Origin: GCA-2794515 sp034436155 | Lineage (GTDB): Bacteria; Chloroflexota; Anaerolineae; Aggregatilineales; Phototrophicaceae | NCBI GenBank assembly: GCA_034436155.1 | Contig: DAOTVP010000011.1 | Location: forward strand, 1-64,000 | DNA length: 64,000 bases | Reading direction: 5' to 3' | Part shown: positions 25,929 to 35,082 of the stretch, in pieces | Numbering within the stretch: position 1 is the first letter of the stretch | How the letters are laid out: each line of letters starts with the position of its first letter | The notes under the pieces: generated by a model | Seen by the model: the letters and a program-made list of their open reading frames with translations, nothing else | What the model was told of the DNA's origin: nothing | The model's database searches: none | Translations under genes and position numbers: made by a program

Positions 25929-27287
25929 CTACGCACGCGGACACAAGCGCATATGGATGCCATATTTGGGGCGCATGGTCACAAGTGGTTCGGGTTCGAT
26001 TTGCTGATTGGGCATGAGTTCGAGCGTGTAGTGTTGGGCGATGGTCGCCACGGCGATTTGCATTTCCATCATGGCGAAATTATTGCCGATGCACACCCGC
26101 GGTCCGCCACCGAAAGGCAGATAGGCATATTTGCCGATGGATTTTCGATTTTCTTCATTGAATCGCTCTGGGTCGAATTGCTCTGGATTGGCAAATAAGC
26201 GCGGGTCGCGGTGCAACACATACGGCGACATGAGGATTAAATCTCCCTGTTTGATGTCGTAATCACCAACACGGGTATCTTGGGCGGCGAAACGCACAAA
26301 TAACCACCCCACAGGGTATAGGCGCAACGTTTCATCAATGACCATTTTCAGATAAGGCAGATTTCGCAAGTCATCCAGCGTGATGGTGCGTTTGCCGATG
26401 GTGCTATCAATTTCATCATACAAGCGGCGTTGCACCTGCGGATTTTGCGCGAGCAGATAAAACAACCACGACAACGTTAAGGCGGTGGTCTCGTGACCTG
26501 CCACGAATAAGGTGATGACCTCATCGCGCAGTTGTTGTTTGCTCATGCCGTTACCCTGTTCATCTTTGGCTTGCATGAGCATCGAAAGCAGGTCGCCATG
26601 TTCAAAATCGCCCGATTTTTGGCGTTTTTCGATGATGTCATAAATGATTTCATCCACCACACGATTGAGTTTTTTGATTTTCATATTTTGCAGGGTGGGC
26701 ATCCAATGAGGCAGTTTCATCGGACTTTTGAGGATTTTCACACTCTCATGTTGCATCCCCGTGATTGCATCGGCTAAATCGTCATAATAATCCACCTCCA
26801 CATTGAACAGGCTTTTGGTGGCGATATTGAGCGTGAGTTGCATCATATCGTGTTCGATTTCGCGCACGGCACCCACTTCCCATTGATTGAGCAGTTGTTG
26901 GGTGTAATGCACCATTGTATCGGCATAATTGCGGATATATTGAGTATGAAAAGACGGTTGGATGAGTTTGCGTTGGCTTTTCCAAAAATCGCCATCGTTG
27001 CTCAAAATGCCTGCGCCCAAAAAGTAGCCCAATCCTGAATGACGCGCCTCTTTATGAATGGGCGCTTTGCGAAAGGTCTCCCAATTTTGCAAAATATCGC
27101 GGATGGTATCGGGATGATTGAAGAAGAATACACGCTGGTTGGCGACTGTGAAGGTGTAGCTATCTCCATATTCGTGTGTGCTATCCAACAAAAATTGAGC
27201 GAAATCGTTGTTCAATTCTTTGAGCGGACCAAAAAATGGTGCGGCTTTGACTTTGGGTGGTAATTGACGTTCTGTGGTCATGGTCAT
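25929..27287 (-). CDS. Cytochrome P450
   Basis: A soluble heme-thiolate monooxygenase of ~452 residues. The I-helix oxygen motif is AGHETTALTLSW, the K-helix ExxR is ETLRLYP, the PERF segment is FDPERF, and the heme loop is FGGGPRVCIGNNFAM with the ligand Cys. Start at 27287 is favoured because AAAGGGA lies 8 bases upstream; the longer frame would start inside the operator at 27314-27334. It diverges from a TetR regulator with the operator between them, so it is probably derepressed by an inducer. There is no redox partner next door. The fatty-acid hydroxylase-like features do not fix the substrate. Confidence 0.95.
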   Translation of the reverse strand: MTMTTERQLPPKVKAAPFFGPLKELNNDFAQFLLDSTHEYGDSYTFTVANQRVFFFNHPDTIRDILQNWETFRKAPIHKEARHSGLGYFLGAGILSNDGDFWKSQRKLIQPSFHTQYIRNYADTMVHYTQQLLNQWEVGAVREIEHDMMQLTLNIATKSLFNVEVDYYDDLADAITGMQHESVKILKSPMKLPHWMPTLQNMKIKKLNRVVDEIIYDIIEKRQKSGDFEHGDLLSMLMQAKDEQGNGMSKQQLRDEVITLFVAGHETTALTLSWLFYLLAQNPQVQRRLYDEIDSTIGKRTITLDDLRNLPYLKMVIDETLRLYPVGWLFVRFAAQDTRVGDYDIKQGDLILMSPYVLHRDPRLFANPEQFDPERFNEENRKSIGKYAYLPFGGGPRVCIGNNFAMMEMQIAVATIAQHYTLELMPNQQIEPEPLVTMRPKYGIHMRLCPRA

Positions 27288-27313
27288 GTTGGTATCCCTT
27301 TCACAGGCTAAAA

Positions 27314-27334
27314 TATGATACACTGTGTATCATA
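27314..27334. promoter_or_regulatory. 21-bp operator between P450 and TetR genes
   Basis: TATGATACAC and GTGTATCATA form a perfect 10-bp inverted repeat around one central T. It is 27 bp from the P450 start and 71 bp from the TetR start, the size and symmetry of TetR-family operators. It is probably bound by the neighbouring regulator to control both genes. Confidence 0.8.
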
Positions 27335-27404
27335 AAATAGATTTTGACCGATACCGCCATGTGTTTTTGTGGCGTATAACATAAGTAACAGGTGTTTCAT
27401 AATT

Positions 27405-28019
27405 ATGCGTACCCCAGAAGAAGATTTGCGCGTCAGGCGCACCGAAAAAGCCCTGCGTCATGCCCTAATAACGCTCATCCGCCGAAAGGGGTATGATGAT
27501 ATTAGCATACAAGATATTGTGGATGAGGCAGAGACCTCGCGGGTGACATTTTATCGGCATTACAAAGATAAAGGGCATTTGCTCACCGCCTGTTTGGATG
27601 ATGTGTATCAAGAATTGGTGGCATGTTTAGAACCGTGTTCGTTGCTCAATTTGCATCCAGAAAAACCGCCGATTCTGATTTTATACAAGTATCTGGAACA
27701 AAATTTAGATTTGTATCGGGCGATTTTGAATAGTCAGGGCAGTTTGATGGTGCAAAAGCGCATCCGTGATTATCTGGTGCAGATTATCCAACAAGAGATG
27801 TTAGAAGAATTGTCGTTTCATCAAATTTCGCCCAAAACGCCGATTCCGATACAATTGGTGGCGCTACAGGTGGCAGTCGCCGAATTGGGCTTGGTGTTGT
27901 GGTGGATAGATAACCCAACCGCCTATTCTGCCGAAGCGATGGCGAAAGCCTCGCACACACTGAATTTTCATGGGTTGTTAGAAGGGCTGGGACTCAGAAA
28001 GACTCCCATGCCCTCATGA
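27405..28019 (+). CDS. TetR-family regulator of the P450 gene
   Basis: A 204-residue repressor. The N-terminal helix-turn-helix region reads IQDIVDEAETSRVTFYRHYKDKGHL (shown only in part: the recognition helix is SRVTFYRHY at ~52-60). The rest is an all-helical ligand domain of the TetR_C type, ending in WWIDNPTAYSAEAMA. ATG 27405 is favoured over a GTG at 27369 because AGGTG lies 10 bases upstream and the N-terminus MRTPEEDLRVRR fits the family. It is divergent from the P450 gene over a perfect palindrome and very likely autoregulated. Its ligand is probably the P450 substrate; that is inference. Confidence 0.92.
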   Translation: MRTPEEDLRVRRTEKALRHALITLIRRKGYDDISIQDIVDEAETSRVTFYRHYKDKGHLLTACLDDVYQELVACLEPCSLLNLHPEKPPILILYKYLEQNLDLYRAILNSQGSLMVQKRIRDYLVQIIQQEMLEELSFHQISPKTPIPIQLVALQVAVAELGLVLWWIDNPTAYSAEAMAKASHTLNFHGLLEGLGLRKTPMPS

Positions 28020-28025
28020 TGATGG

Positions 28026-30218
28026 TTATTTGAGCGCGATGCTACATTCCGCCGTGAATTTATCGGCACGCGCCACGATTTTCACCGTACCCGATGTTTG
28101 GCGGGCGCGGATATACACTGCGCCTTGCCCGCCCATCAGCACCAACGGATTTTCGCCGTATAAATCGGCTTCGCCATGCACCTCAAACGTCACGGGATAA
28201 GTCGCAAATGGCAACGGATTGCCGTAGGTGTCCTCAATTTTGATGACGAGGCGGGTCATATCCATGCCATCGGCGTGGAGTTCGGTATCATCGGGCGTGA
28301 GGGTCAATCTTTTCGGCAGGGCATCGGTGCTGATGCGTTGCGTGGTGACAACCTTTTCGTTGATAAGCCCCTCTAGGCGCAAATCGCCATTCGGACGGGC
28401 GACCATCACCCCTAACCCGTCAATTTTGAATGGGGGATGGGGCAAATGCGGGAATTCATCGCGTGCAGGCGTGAACGTGCCGATTTTTTCATCGCCAACA
28501 TACGCCGTCACCTGTTCGCAATTGCTGAATACCCATATCGAATTGAGCAACCCCTCGCTAATATCGCCCGGTTGCCAACTAGTGGCGGCTTTCAGGACGA
28601 CCAACACCGATGGGCTGATTTGGCTGGCATAAAAATGGGCGGCATATTTGGGCAAGCGGAATATATCCATCACGCCATGATAACACATTCTATCACCCGC
28701 GCCGAATTGCACATGGGTGTTATAATCAAACGCGCACCACCCAATCGCGCCCGACACCTTGCGATTTGCCCCCGCTAAATTTTGGATTTTAGCATGACGC
28801 ATAGCGTGTTCGATTTTGCGTTCTTCGTTGTCATACGATTTGGTCGGGTACATATGACCGTTAAATTCCGTCACCAACCACGGGGATTGTGTCGGTTCTG
28901 CGATGCCATTTGAGAAGTCGTTCATGGTATACACGTCTTCTAAAAATTCGCTTCCATCCCAATAGCGCACACCGCCTGTCGGACGGGTGGGGTCGAGTTT
29001 GCGGGCGAGCGTGTTGGTATCGCAATAAAAATCGTGGTCATCGAGGCTTTCGTTGATGCGAACACCCCAAATCACGATAGACGGGTGATTCCAATCGCGT
29101 TCTATCATTTTACGCAGGTCATTTTTAGATACCTCTTTCCATGCCTCATCACCGATATGTTGCCAGCCTGGGATTTCTTCAAACACCAACAAGCCGATTT
29201 CATCACACCGATTCAAAAAATAGGGGCTTTGGGGATAGTGTGACGTGCGGACGATGTTACAGCCCAATTCGTATTTCACAATGTCGGCATCTTTTTCTTG
29301 TAAGCGTGCCGATGCCGCCGCCCCAATATACGGATAGGTCTGATGCCGATTCAACCCGCGTAATTTGATGTGTTCGCCGTTCAGATAAAAGCCATCGGCG
29401 CGGAATTGCGCCTCTCGGAAGCCGAATCTGACCTTGATATGGTCTATGAGTGTCATGGGGCGGTTGGGCGCTTCGAGACCCAAATCTATCCCACAAGTAT
29501 ATAAAATGGGATTATCCAACGACCATAAATCGAATGTGCCTTTGGGCAAGGTGAGCGTGGTTTTGAGCGTGCTGTTGGCGGGGACGACCACTTCGGTGCT
29601 GGTGGCGTATTCGGTCTCCCAATCGCCTTCGACTTCGGTGCTGATATACACTTTTTGCAGGTCATCGGTGGTATTTTTTACCCACACATCGGCTTGGGCG
29701 TAGGCGTGCGCTGTGGTGACATCGTGCGTCGAGACGCGCACATTTTCGATGTAACACGGTTCGACATAGCGCAAAAACACATCGCGGTAAATGCCACCGA
29801 ATGCCAGATAATCGACTACGAATCCGAAGGGCGGAATATCGGGGCGTTCTGTCGAATCGAGGTGAATTTCGACCAGATTGTCATCATGTTCGTGGATGAA
29901 ATCGGTTATATCCACCGAAAACGGCACATAACCGCCTTTGTGTTCGGGAAAGGTATGCCCGTTAATCGTGACGGTAGTCGCCAACATTGCGCCGTCAAAA
30001 TCCAACATGAGCCGTCTGCCATTGAGCGATTCTGGGAGCGTAAAGCGTTTGCGATACGTGCTGAGGAATTGATAGTCTTTATCATCAAAATTGCGATGTG
30101 GCAGGACGAGGTTGGTATGAGGCAATGTCACCCGTTCAAAGGCGCTATCGGGTACGTTGCCCGTCACTTTTTGCGGGATGAATAACCAATCGTGGTTGAA
30201 TAACAGCGTGCTACGCAT
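28026..30218 (-). CDS. Glycoside hydrolase family 2 (beta-galactosidase/glucuronidase type)
   Basis: A 730-residue retaining glycosidase without signal peptide. Domain order: jelly-roll sugar-binding N-terminus (to ~170), immunoglobulin-like sandwich (~175-270), TIM barrel (~275-560), then two beta domains. The barrel has RGLNRHQTYPYIG, the acid/base Glu in WGVRINES and the probable nucleophile Glu in LVTEFNGH. It probably hydrolyses beta-galactosides or beta-glucuronides in the cytoplasm. The galactose genes galT and galK lie 12 kb away. It ends 6 bp from the convergent TetR gene, and its upstream gap is filled with family A repeats. Confidence 0.9.
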   Translation of the reverse strand: MRSTLLFNHDWLFIPQKVTGNVPDSAFERVTLPHTNLVLPHRNFDDKDYQFLSTYRKRFTLPESLNGRRLMLDFDGAMLATTVTINGHTFPEHKGGYVPFSVDITDFIHEHDDNLVEIHLDSTERPDIPPFGFVVDYLAFGGIYRDVFLRYVEPCYIENVRVSTHDVTTAHAYAQADVWVKNTTDDLQKVYISTEVEGDWETEYATSTEVVVPANSTLKTTLTLPKGTFDLWSLDNPILYTCGIDLGLEAPNRPMTLIDHIKVRFGFREAQFRADGFYLNGEHIKLRGLNRHQTYPYIGAAASARLQEKDADIVKYELGCNIVRTSHYPQSPYFLNRCDEIGLLVFEEIPGWQHIGDEAWKEVSKNDLRKMIERDWNHPSIVIWGVRINESLDDHDFYCDTNTLARKLDPTRPTGGVRYWDGSEFLEDVYTMNDFSNGIAEPTQSPWLVTEFNGHMYPTKSYDNEERKIEHAMRHAKIQNLAGANRKVSGAIGWCAFDYNTHVQFGAGDRMCYHGVMDIFRLPKYAAHFYASQISPSVLVVLKAATSWQPGDISEGLLNSIWVFSNCEQVTAYVGDEKIGTFTPARDEFPHLPHPPFKIDGLGVMVARPNGDLRLEGLINEKVVTTQRISTDALPKRLTLTPDDTELHADGMDMTRLVIKIEDTYGNPLPFATYPVTFEVHGEADLYGENPLVLMGGQGAVYIRARQTSGTVKIVARADKFTAECSIALK

Positions 30219-30306
30219 AAAAATTTTTAACTCCGATAATCATGCCAATAATCTGTATTTAGTATAGCCGATTTTGTCCAATATCCTATTGGATGGTTTT
30301 GCCGCA

Positions 30307-30404
30307 GGGCGGATATACGGCTTCGCCTAATCCGCCCGTACACATTCTCAAAATTTACGGGGATGTAGTGGCGGATTAGCACCTTCAGGTGCGTATATCC
30401 GCCA
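30307..30404. repeat. Family A repeat, inverted pair
   Basis: A forward copy (30307-30337, inner stem GGCttcGCC) and a reverse copy (30369-30404, inner stem GCACC/GGTGC, outer TGGCGGAT/ATCCGCCA) face each other. They occupy most of the 349-bp gap 30219-30567 between the divergent GH2 and tal-pgi genes. I see no other gene there. Confidence 0.88.
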
Positions 30405-30567
30405 TTTTGGTCTCAAATCGAAATGCACTTATTTGGTGATAAATATCCTGTGGGATGTATTCGCATGACCTGTTATAATCTATCCTAAACACACCCCTAT
30501 CGCGCATTTTGTACCAGACGGGTGTATCTAAAATACGCACATCATAGATTATTGTTAAGGAGTTCCC

Positions 30568-33441
30568 ATGTCGAATCCACCAGTAGCGGTGCAGAAATTC
30601 GGTCAAAGTATCTGGATAGATAACATCCGCCGTAAATTGCTCGAAGACGGCACATTTCAACGGATGATAGACGAAGATGGTGTGGTCGGTGTGACCTCGA
30701 ACCCTGCCATTTTTCAGAAAGCCATTGGGCAATCGGATGATTATGATGGTGTCATCACCCAACTCGCCGAATTTTCGCCAGAAGATATTTACGAGCAACT
30801 GGCGGTGGCGGATATTCAACGCGCCGCCGATTTATTCCGCCCCGTATACGATAAAACCAACGGACGCGATGGGTATGTCAGTTTAGAGGTGTCACCGTTG
30901 TTGGCACGCGATACCAAAGGTACTGTCCACGAAGCCAAGCGCCTCGCCGAAGCCGTAAACCGCCCCAATTTGATGATAAAAATCCCCGCCACACCTGAAG
31001 GCATTCCCGCCATCGAAGCCACGATTGCGGCGGGCATCAATGTCAATGTGACGCTGATTTTTTCGGTGAATAATTATATCGAAGTGGCAGAAGCCTATTT
31101 ACGCGGGTTAGAACGCCGTCATGCCGAAGGCTTGCCGATTAACAACATCGCCTCGGTTGCCAGCTTTTTTGTCAGTCGGATAGATACCATGATAGATAAG
31201 GCGCTCGAAAATAATATTCATTCGGCGCGGATGGTCGGCGATATGGGGCGGGTACAAGCCAATTCACGCTTGTTAGGACGGGCGGCGATTGCCAATGCAC
31301 GCCTCGCCTATCAACAATTTTTGAGCATTTTCAACAGTGACCGTTTTAAGGCGCTTCAAGAGGCGGGCGCACAAGTCCAGCGTCCGTTATGGGCTTCGAC
31401 AGGCACAAAAAACCCCGCCTATTCGCCGACGATGTATGTCGATGCGCTCATTGGGCGCGATACAGTGAACACCGTCCCGCCCGATACCCTAGCGGCATTC
31501 AAAGCCAGTGGCACAGTCGAGCGCGAGACCGTCTTAGATCTAAGCGATAACCCGATTGAATTATTCGATCAACTCGCAGAAGTCGGTATTGAGATTGATA
31601 ACATCACCAAACGCCTACAAGATGATGGTGTCGAGGCGTTTGTCATGGCATTTGAAGACCTGATTGGTCAAATCAAATCGAAACGTGCTATTTTGAATGC
31701 CAATATGATGGAACGGCAAAAATTGGCGCTCGGCATTTATGCCACCCACGTCAAAGATGCCATGACGCAACTGGGCAATACCTATTTTAATTCGCGCATT
31801 TGGAATAAAGACGGTAGCATCTGGAAAGATCACGGACCCACCATCGCCAAAATTCAGAATCGCTTAGGATGGTTAAATGTCTTAGAGACGATGGACATTG
31901 CACGCATCAAAGCGTTACAAGCCAGCATCAAGGGGTCTGAATTTAAGTATGTGGTGTTGTTGGGCATGGGGGGCAGTAGCCTCGCGCCCGAAGTGATGGC
32001 GCAAACTTTCGGCATCCAACCGAATTTTCCGGAGTTACTCGTCTTAGATAGCACCCATCCCGCCCAAATCAAACACATCGAAGACCAGATTAAACTAGAT
32101 AAAACGTTGTTTATTGTCGCCAGCAAATCGGGTTCGACCATCGAAACGGCGTGTTTTAGCGCCTATTTCTACGCCAAAACAGGCAATAATGGCTCGCAAT
32201 TCATCGCCATCACCGATGAGGGGAGCAAATTGGCGCAAGAGGCACAAGCCAATGGCTACCGCGATATTTTTATCAATCCATCCGATATCGGCGGGCGTTA
32301 TAGCGCACTCAGCTACTTCGGACTCGTCCCCGCCGCCGTCATGGGCTTGGATATTGACCGGTTTTGGAGCAATGCCCGCAAGATGATCGAATCTTGTGGT
32401 GAGAGCATCCCCATCGATCAACACCCGGGCATTTCGCTCGGCGCGATTATGGGCGCACTCGCACAACAAGGGCGCGATAAAATTTGCATCTTCGCCAGCA
32501 AATCGATCGCCAGTTTTGGCAATTGGGTCGAGCAACTGATCGCCGAGAGCATCGGCAAAGAGGGCAAAGGGGTTGTGCCTGTGGTCGGTGCAACGGTCGG
32601 TCGTCCACACGATTATGCCAGTGATCGCTTGTTTATCTACCTGAAAGTGTTGGATGACATCAGCAATGATGAGATGGATGAACAAATCAAAGCCCTGCGC
32701 GAGGCGGGGCATCCGCGTGTCACGTTGTTACTCGATGACCCCTACGCCATTGCGGGCGAATTTTTCCGTTGGGAATATGCCACCGCCGTCATGGGGCAGA
32801 TCTATAAAATTAACCCGTTTGATGAGCCGAATGTCACCGAGAGCAAAGAAAACACGGGACGTTTGCTCGCGCATTATCAAGAACATGGCGCGTTGCCGAC
32901 TTATACCCCGTTCATTGATGATGATGTGACCGCGTTGTATATCAGCGAACACACCCTCGCGCCGTTGCGCGAATTGGGCGATTCGCACGGCTATAATATC
33001 AACAACCGTTTAGAATTATTGGCGGCGCAATTTAATGGCACGCATTCCGGTGATTATTTTGGATTGTTAGCATATTTGCCCTATATGCCCAAAATTCACG
33101 AAAAATTAGAGCGCATTCGTCGTCGTTTGCGTCATGCGACACGTCGTGCGGTGACGTTGGGCTACGGACCGCGCTATCTGCATAGCACGGGTCAATTGCA
33201 TAAGGGTGGGGCGAATAACGGGGTGTTCATCCTCATCACCGCCGACCATAGCCTAGATGTTGAAATCCCGAATATGCCCTATACTTTTGGGATTTTGAAC
33301 GATGCCCAAGCCGCGGGCGATATGGAAGCTCTCGAAACGCATCACCGCCGTGTGATACGGATTCATATCAAAGGCGATGTGTTGGCGGGGATTGATAAAC
33401 TGCTCGATGCCATCGAATTTGTATCGGAAAGACGGTTATAA
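30568..33441 (+). CDS. Bifunctional transaldolase / glucose-6-phosphate isomerase
   Basis: A 957-residue fusion of two central-carbon enzymes. Residues 1-~370 are transaldolase, with VTSNPAIFQKAI near 42 and the Schiff-base Lys138 in LMIKIPAT. Residues ~400-957 are phosphoglucose isomerase, with VVLLGMGGSSLAPEV, the phosphate loop ASKSGSTIET and NPSDIGGRYSALSYFG. The fusion links the pentose phosphate pathway to glycolysis and is known from several bacterial phyla. AAGGAG lies 7 bp before the ATG. The gene stands alone, followed by three family A repeats. Confidence 0.96.
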   Translation: MSNPPVAVQKFGQSIWIDNIRRKLLEDGTFQRMIDEDGVVGVTSNPAIFQKAIGQSDDYDGVITQLAEFSPEDIYEQLAVADIQRAADLFRPVYDKTNGRDGYVSLEVSPLLARDTKGTVHEAKRLAEAVNRPNLMIKIPATPEGIPAIEATIAAGINVNVTLIFSVNNYIEVAEAYLRGLERRHAEGLPINNIASVASFFVSRIDTMIDKALENNIHSARMVGDMGRVQANSRLLGRAAIANARLAYQQFLSIFNSDRFKALQEAGAQVQRPLWASTGTKNPAYSPTMYVDALIGRDTVNTVPPDTLAAFKASGTVERETVLDLSDNPIELFDQLAEVGIEIDNITKRLQDDGVEAFVMAFEDLIGQIKSKRAILNANMMERQKLALGIYATHVKDAMTQLGNTYFNSRIWNKDGSIWKDHGPTIAKIQNRLGWLNVLETMDIARIKALQASIKGSEFKYVVLLGMGGSSLAPEVMAQTFGIQPNFPELLVLDSTHPAQIKHIEDQIKLDKTLFIVASKSGSTIETACFSAYFYAKTGNNGSQFIAITDEGSKLAQEAQANGYRDIFINPSDIGGRYSALSYFGLVPAAVMGLDIDRFWSNARKMIESCGESIPIDQHPGISLGAIMGALAQQGRDKICIFASKSIASFGNWVEQLIAESIGKEGKGVVPVVGATVGRPHDYASDRLFIYLKVLDDISNDEMDEQIKALREAGHPRVTLLLDDPYAIAGEFFRWEYATAVMGQIYKINPFDEPNVTESKENTGRLLAHYQEHGALPTYTPFIDDDVTALYISEHTLAPLRELGDSHGYNINNRLELLAAQFNGTHSGDYFGLLAYLPYMPKIHEKLERIRRRLRHATRRAVTLGYGPRYLHSTGQLHKGGANNGVFILITADHSLDVEIPNMPYTFGILNDAQAAGDMEALETHHRRVIRIHIKGDVLAGIDKLLDAIEFVSERRL

Positions 33442-33463
33442 ACGGTGTGCTGATTGAGTATTG

Positions 33464-33628
33464 GGGACGATATACGAGGCTAACGCCTCTAATCGTCCCG
33501 TACAGATACTCATTTTTTAGTCATGTACTGGCGGATTAGTGAAGCGTGTGTCCGTCCGCCACCCATAGACATTATGTGGTGCAATTTTGTGTGTACTGGC
33601 GGATTACGCATAGCGCGTATATTCGCCA
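33464..33628. repeat. Family A repeat, cluster of three
   Basis: Copies at 33464-33499 (forward; outer stem GGGACGAT/ATCGTCCC, inner GAGGC/GCCTC), 33529-33561 (reverse, degraded inner stem) and 33597-33628 (reverse). They lie between convergent tal-pgi and the TetR gene. The outer stem of the first copy differs from the GGGCGGAT form by a paired change. Confidence 0.87.
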
Positions 33629-33647
33629 TCACCGAAATACGATGTGT

Positions 33648-34202
33648 TTATATTGCGCTAACCACCATCTGACGGGCAAATTCACCCACCCGATTCGCGG
33701 GATTATCCACGCCATACATGCGGACTGCCATGAACGCGCCGTCCATCATCAAATAGAGTTGATTCGCCAGTGCATCGGCGTTTTTTGCGCCCATCGCATG
33801 ACATAATGCCGATAGTCGCGCCCGTACTGCCTCTTTATTTTGGCGTGCCACTTCATGACTCGGATGGGTGAAATCTGGAAATTCGCTGACGGCAATCAGA
33901 AACGGGCATCCGTAACAGGTGGGGGTCGAGACTAATTTTTGCAGGGCATCAAATATGGCGATGAGTTGGTCTTTGGGGTCGTCATACGGGGCAGTTGCGC
34001 CATCAAACCACGCCCAAAATTGGCGATTCATCTCTTCTAAATAGGCTACGATTAAATCGTCTTTCGACTTAAAATGCCGATACAACGTGGCTTTGGCGAT
34101 TTGCGATTCGGCGATAATCATATCGATGCCGATTGCCCGATACCCATACTGAAAAAATAACCCCCCTGCTACATCCAAAATTTTTTCGCGTGCCGATGAC
34201 AT
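33648..34202 (-). CDS. TetR-family regulator beside an oxidoreductase
   Basis: A 184-residue repressor with the helix-turn-helix GIDMIIAESQIAKATLYRHF near residues 28-47 and a C-terminal domain containing CYGCPF, the TetR_C_6/YcdC-like pattern of quinone- or electrophile-sensing regulators. Its cysteine pair could respond to oxidants. ATG 34202 is preceded by AGGAG. The frame stays open upstream through the operators to 34382, but that part is intergenic. It diverges from the gene at 34322 across two matched palindromes. Confidence 0.92.
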   Translation of the reverse strand: MSSAREKILDVAGGLFFQYGYRAIGIDMIIAESQIAKATLYRHFKSKDDLIVAYLEEMNRQFWAWFDGATAPYDDPKDQLIAIFDALQKLVSTPTCYGCPFLIAVSEFPDFTHPSHEVARQNKEAVRARLSALCHAMGAKNADALANQLYLMMDGAFMAVRMYGVDNPANRVGEFARQMVVSAI

Positions 34203-34216
34203 TTTCAACTTACTCC

Positions 34217-34272
34217 TTGACACAAGACAGACTTGTCTGTATAGTGAGATTATCAAGTAGACAGAACTGTCT
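34217..34272 (+). promoter_or_regulatory. Near-consensus promoter with two TetR operators
   Basis: TTGACA (34217-34222), 17 bases, then TATAGT (34240-34245) drives the plus-strand oxidoreductase. The first operator, ACAGAC-TT-GTCTGT (34227-34240), fills the spacer. The second, AGACAG-AA-CTGTCT (34259-34272), is centred 32 bp further on, about three helical turns away. Both share the core AGAC...GTCT. A repressor bound here would block RNA polymerase directly. Confidence 0.85.
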
Positions 34273-34321
34273 TTATCATACGCAAAAACAGATAAAAACA
34301 CAAGCATAAGGAGTATCTCAC

Positions 34322-34996
34322 ATGAAAATTGGCGTTTTAGGTACAGGCGGAGTAGGGCAAACCATATCAGTAAAATTATCACAAATCGGTCATGATGTGA
34401 TGCTTGGCACGCGAGATGTGAATAGAACCCGCGCCAAAGTAGAATCGGATGGCTATCCTTTCAGAAATTGGCTCGAAGCACATTCGGCGATTCAATTGGG
34501 GACATTCGCCCAATCTGCCCAATGGGGTGAGGTTGTCATCAACGCCACGTCAGGTCATGCCAGCATAGCGGCGCTTGAATCGGCAGGGGAAGCCAACTTA
34601 AACGGCAAAATTTTGATAGACATCTCGAATCCGCTCGATTTTTCAAAGGGGATGCCCCCATCGTTATTTGTATCCAACACCGCTTCGCTGGCAGAGCAAA
34701 TTCAAGCCCGTTTTCCGTCGGTCAAAGTGGTCAAAACCCTGAATACATTAACCGCGCCGTTGATGGTCAACCCGAATTTACTGGCGGATGGCGACCATCA
34801 CCTCTTTGTGAGTGGTAACGATGCCGATGCTAAAAATAGCGTTATGGATTATCTGAAAACATGGTTTGGCTGGAAGCATATCATAGATTTAGGCGACATC
34901 ACGACAGCGCGTGGCACAGAGATGATGTTGCCCGTGTGGATTCGGTTGTGGGGTGTATTCGGTTCGCCGATGTTCAATTTCAAGATTGTGCGATAG
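34322..34996 (+). CDS. NADP-dependent oxidoreductase, F420-reductase-like
   Basis: A 224-residue Rossmann-fold protein. It opens with the nucleotide loop IGVLGTGGVGQTIS, followed by LGTRDVNRTRA, where the Arg/Thr after the second strand suggests NADP(H). ISNPLDFSKGMPP and VVKTLNTLTAPLMVNP match the NADP/F420-dependent reductase (NpdG/FNO-like) family. Many members are not F420 enzymes. AAGGAG lies ahead of ATG 34322. It is the evident target of the adjacent TetR. It may reduce a toxic quinone or electrophile, but substrate is unknown. Confidence 0.88.
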   Translation: MKIGVLGTGGVGQTISVKLSQIGHDVMLGTRDVNRTRAKVESDGYPFRNWLEAHSAIQLGTFAQSAQWGEVVINATSGHASIAALESAGEANLNGKILIDISNPLDFSKGMPPSLFVSNTASLAEQIQARFPSVKVVKTLNTLTAPLMVNPNLLADGDHHLFVSGNDADAKNSVMDYLKTWFGWKHIIDLGDITTARGTEMMLPVWIRLWGVFGSPMFNFKIVR

Positions 34997-35019
34997 GTGC
35001 CTCGAACCTCATCATCCGA

Positions 35020-35044
35020 CCCCTTCTTCGATACGAAGAAGGGG
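35020..35044. terminator. Hairpin between convergent genes
   Basis: CCCCTTCTTCG and CGAAGAAGGGG form a perfect 11-bp stem around ATA, between the oxidoreductase and cysteine synthase ends. No strong T-run follows on either strand, so termination is likely but not certain. Confidence 0.6.
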
Positions 35045-35082
35045 CAGAAAACTTATTTTTCAGGCGGATTTAGAGGGAATTG

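Noticed and set aside
27288..27323. Upstream start of the P450
   Set aside because: It lies within the operator palindrome; a good ribosome site supports 27287.
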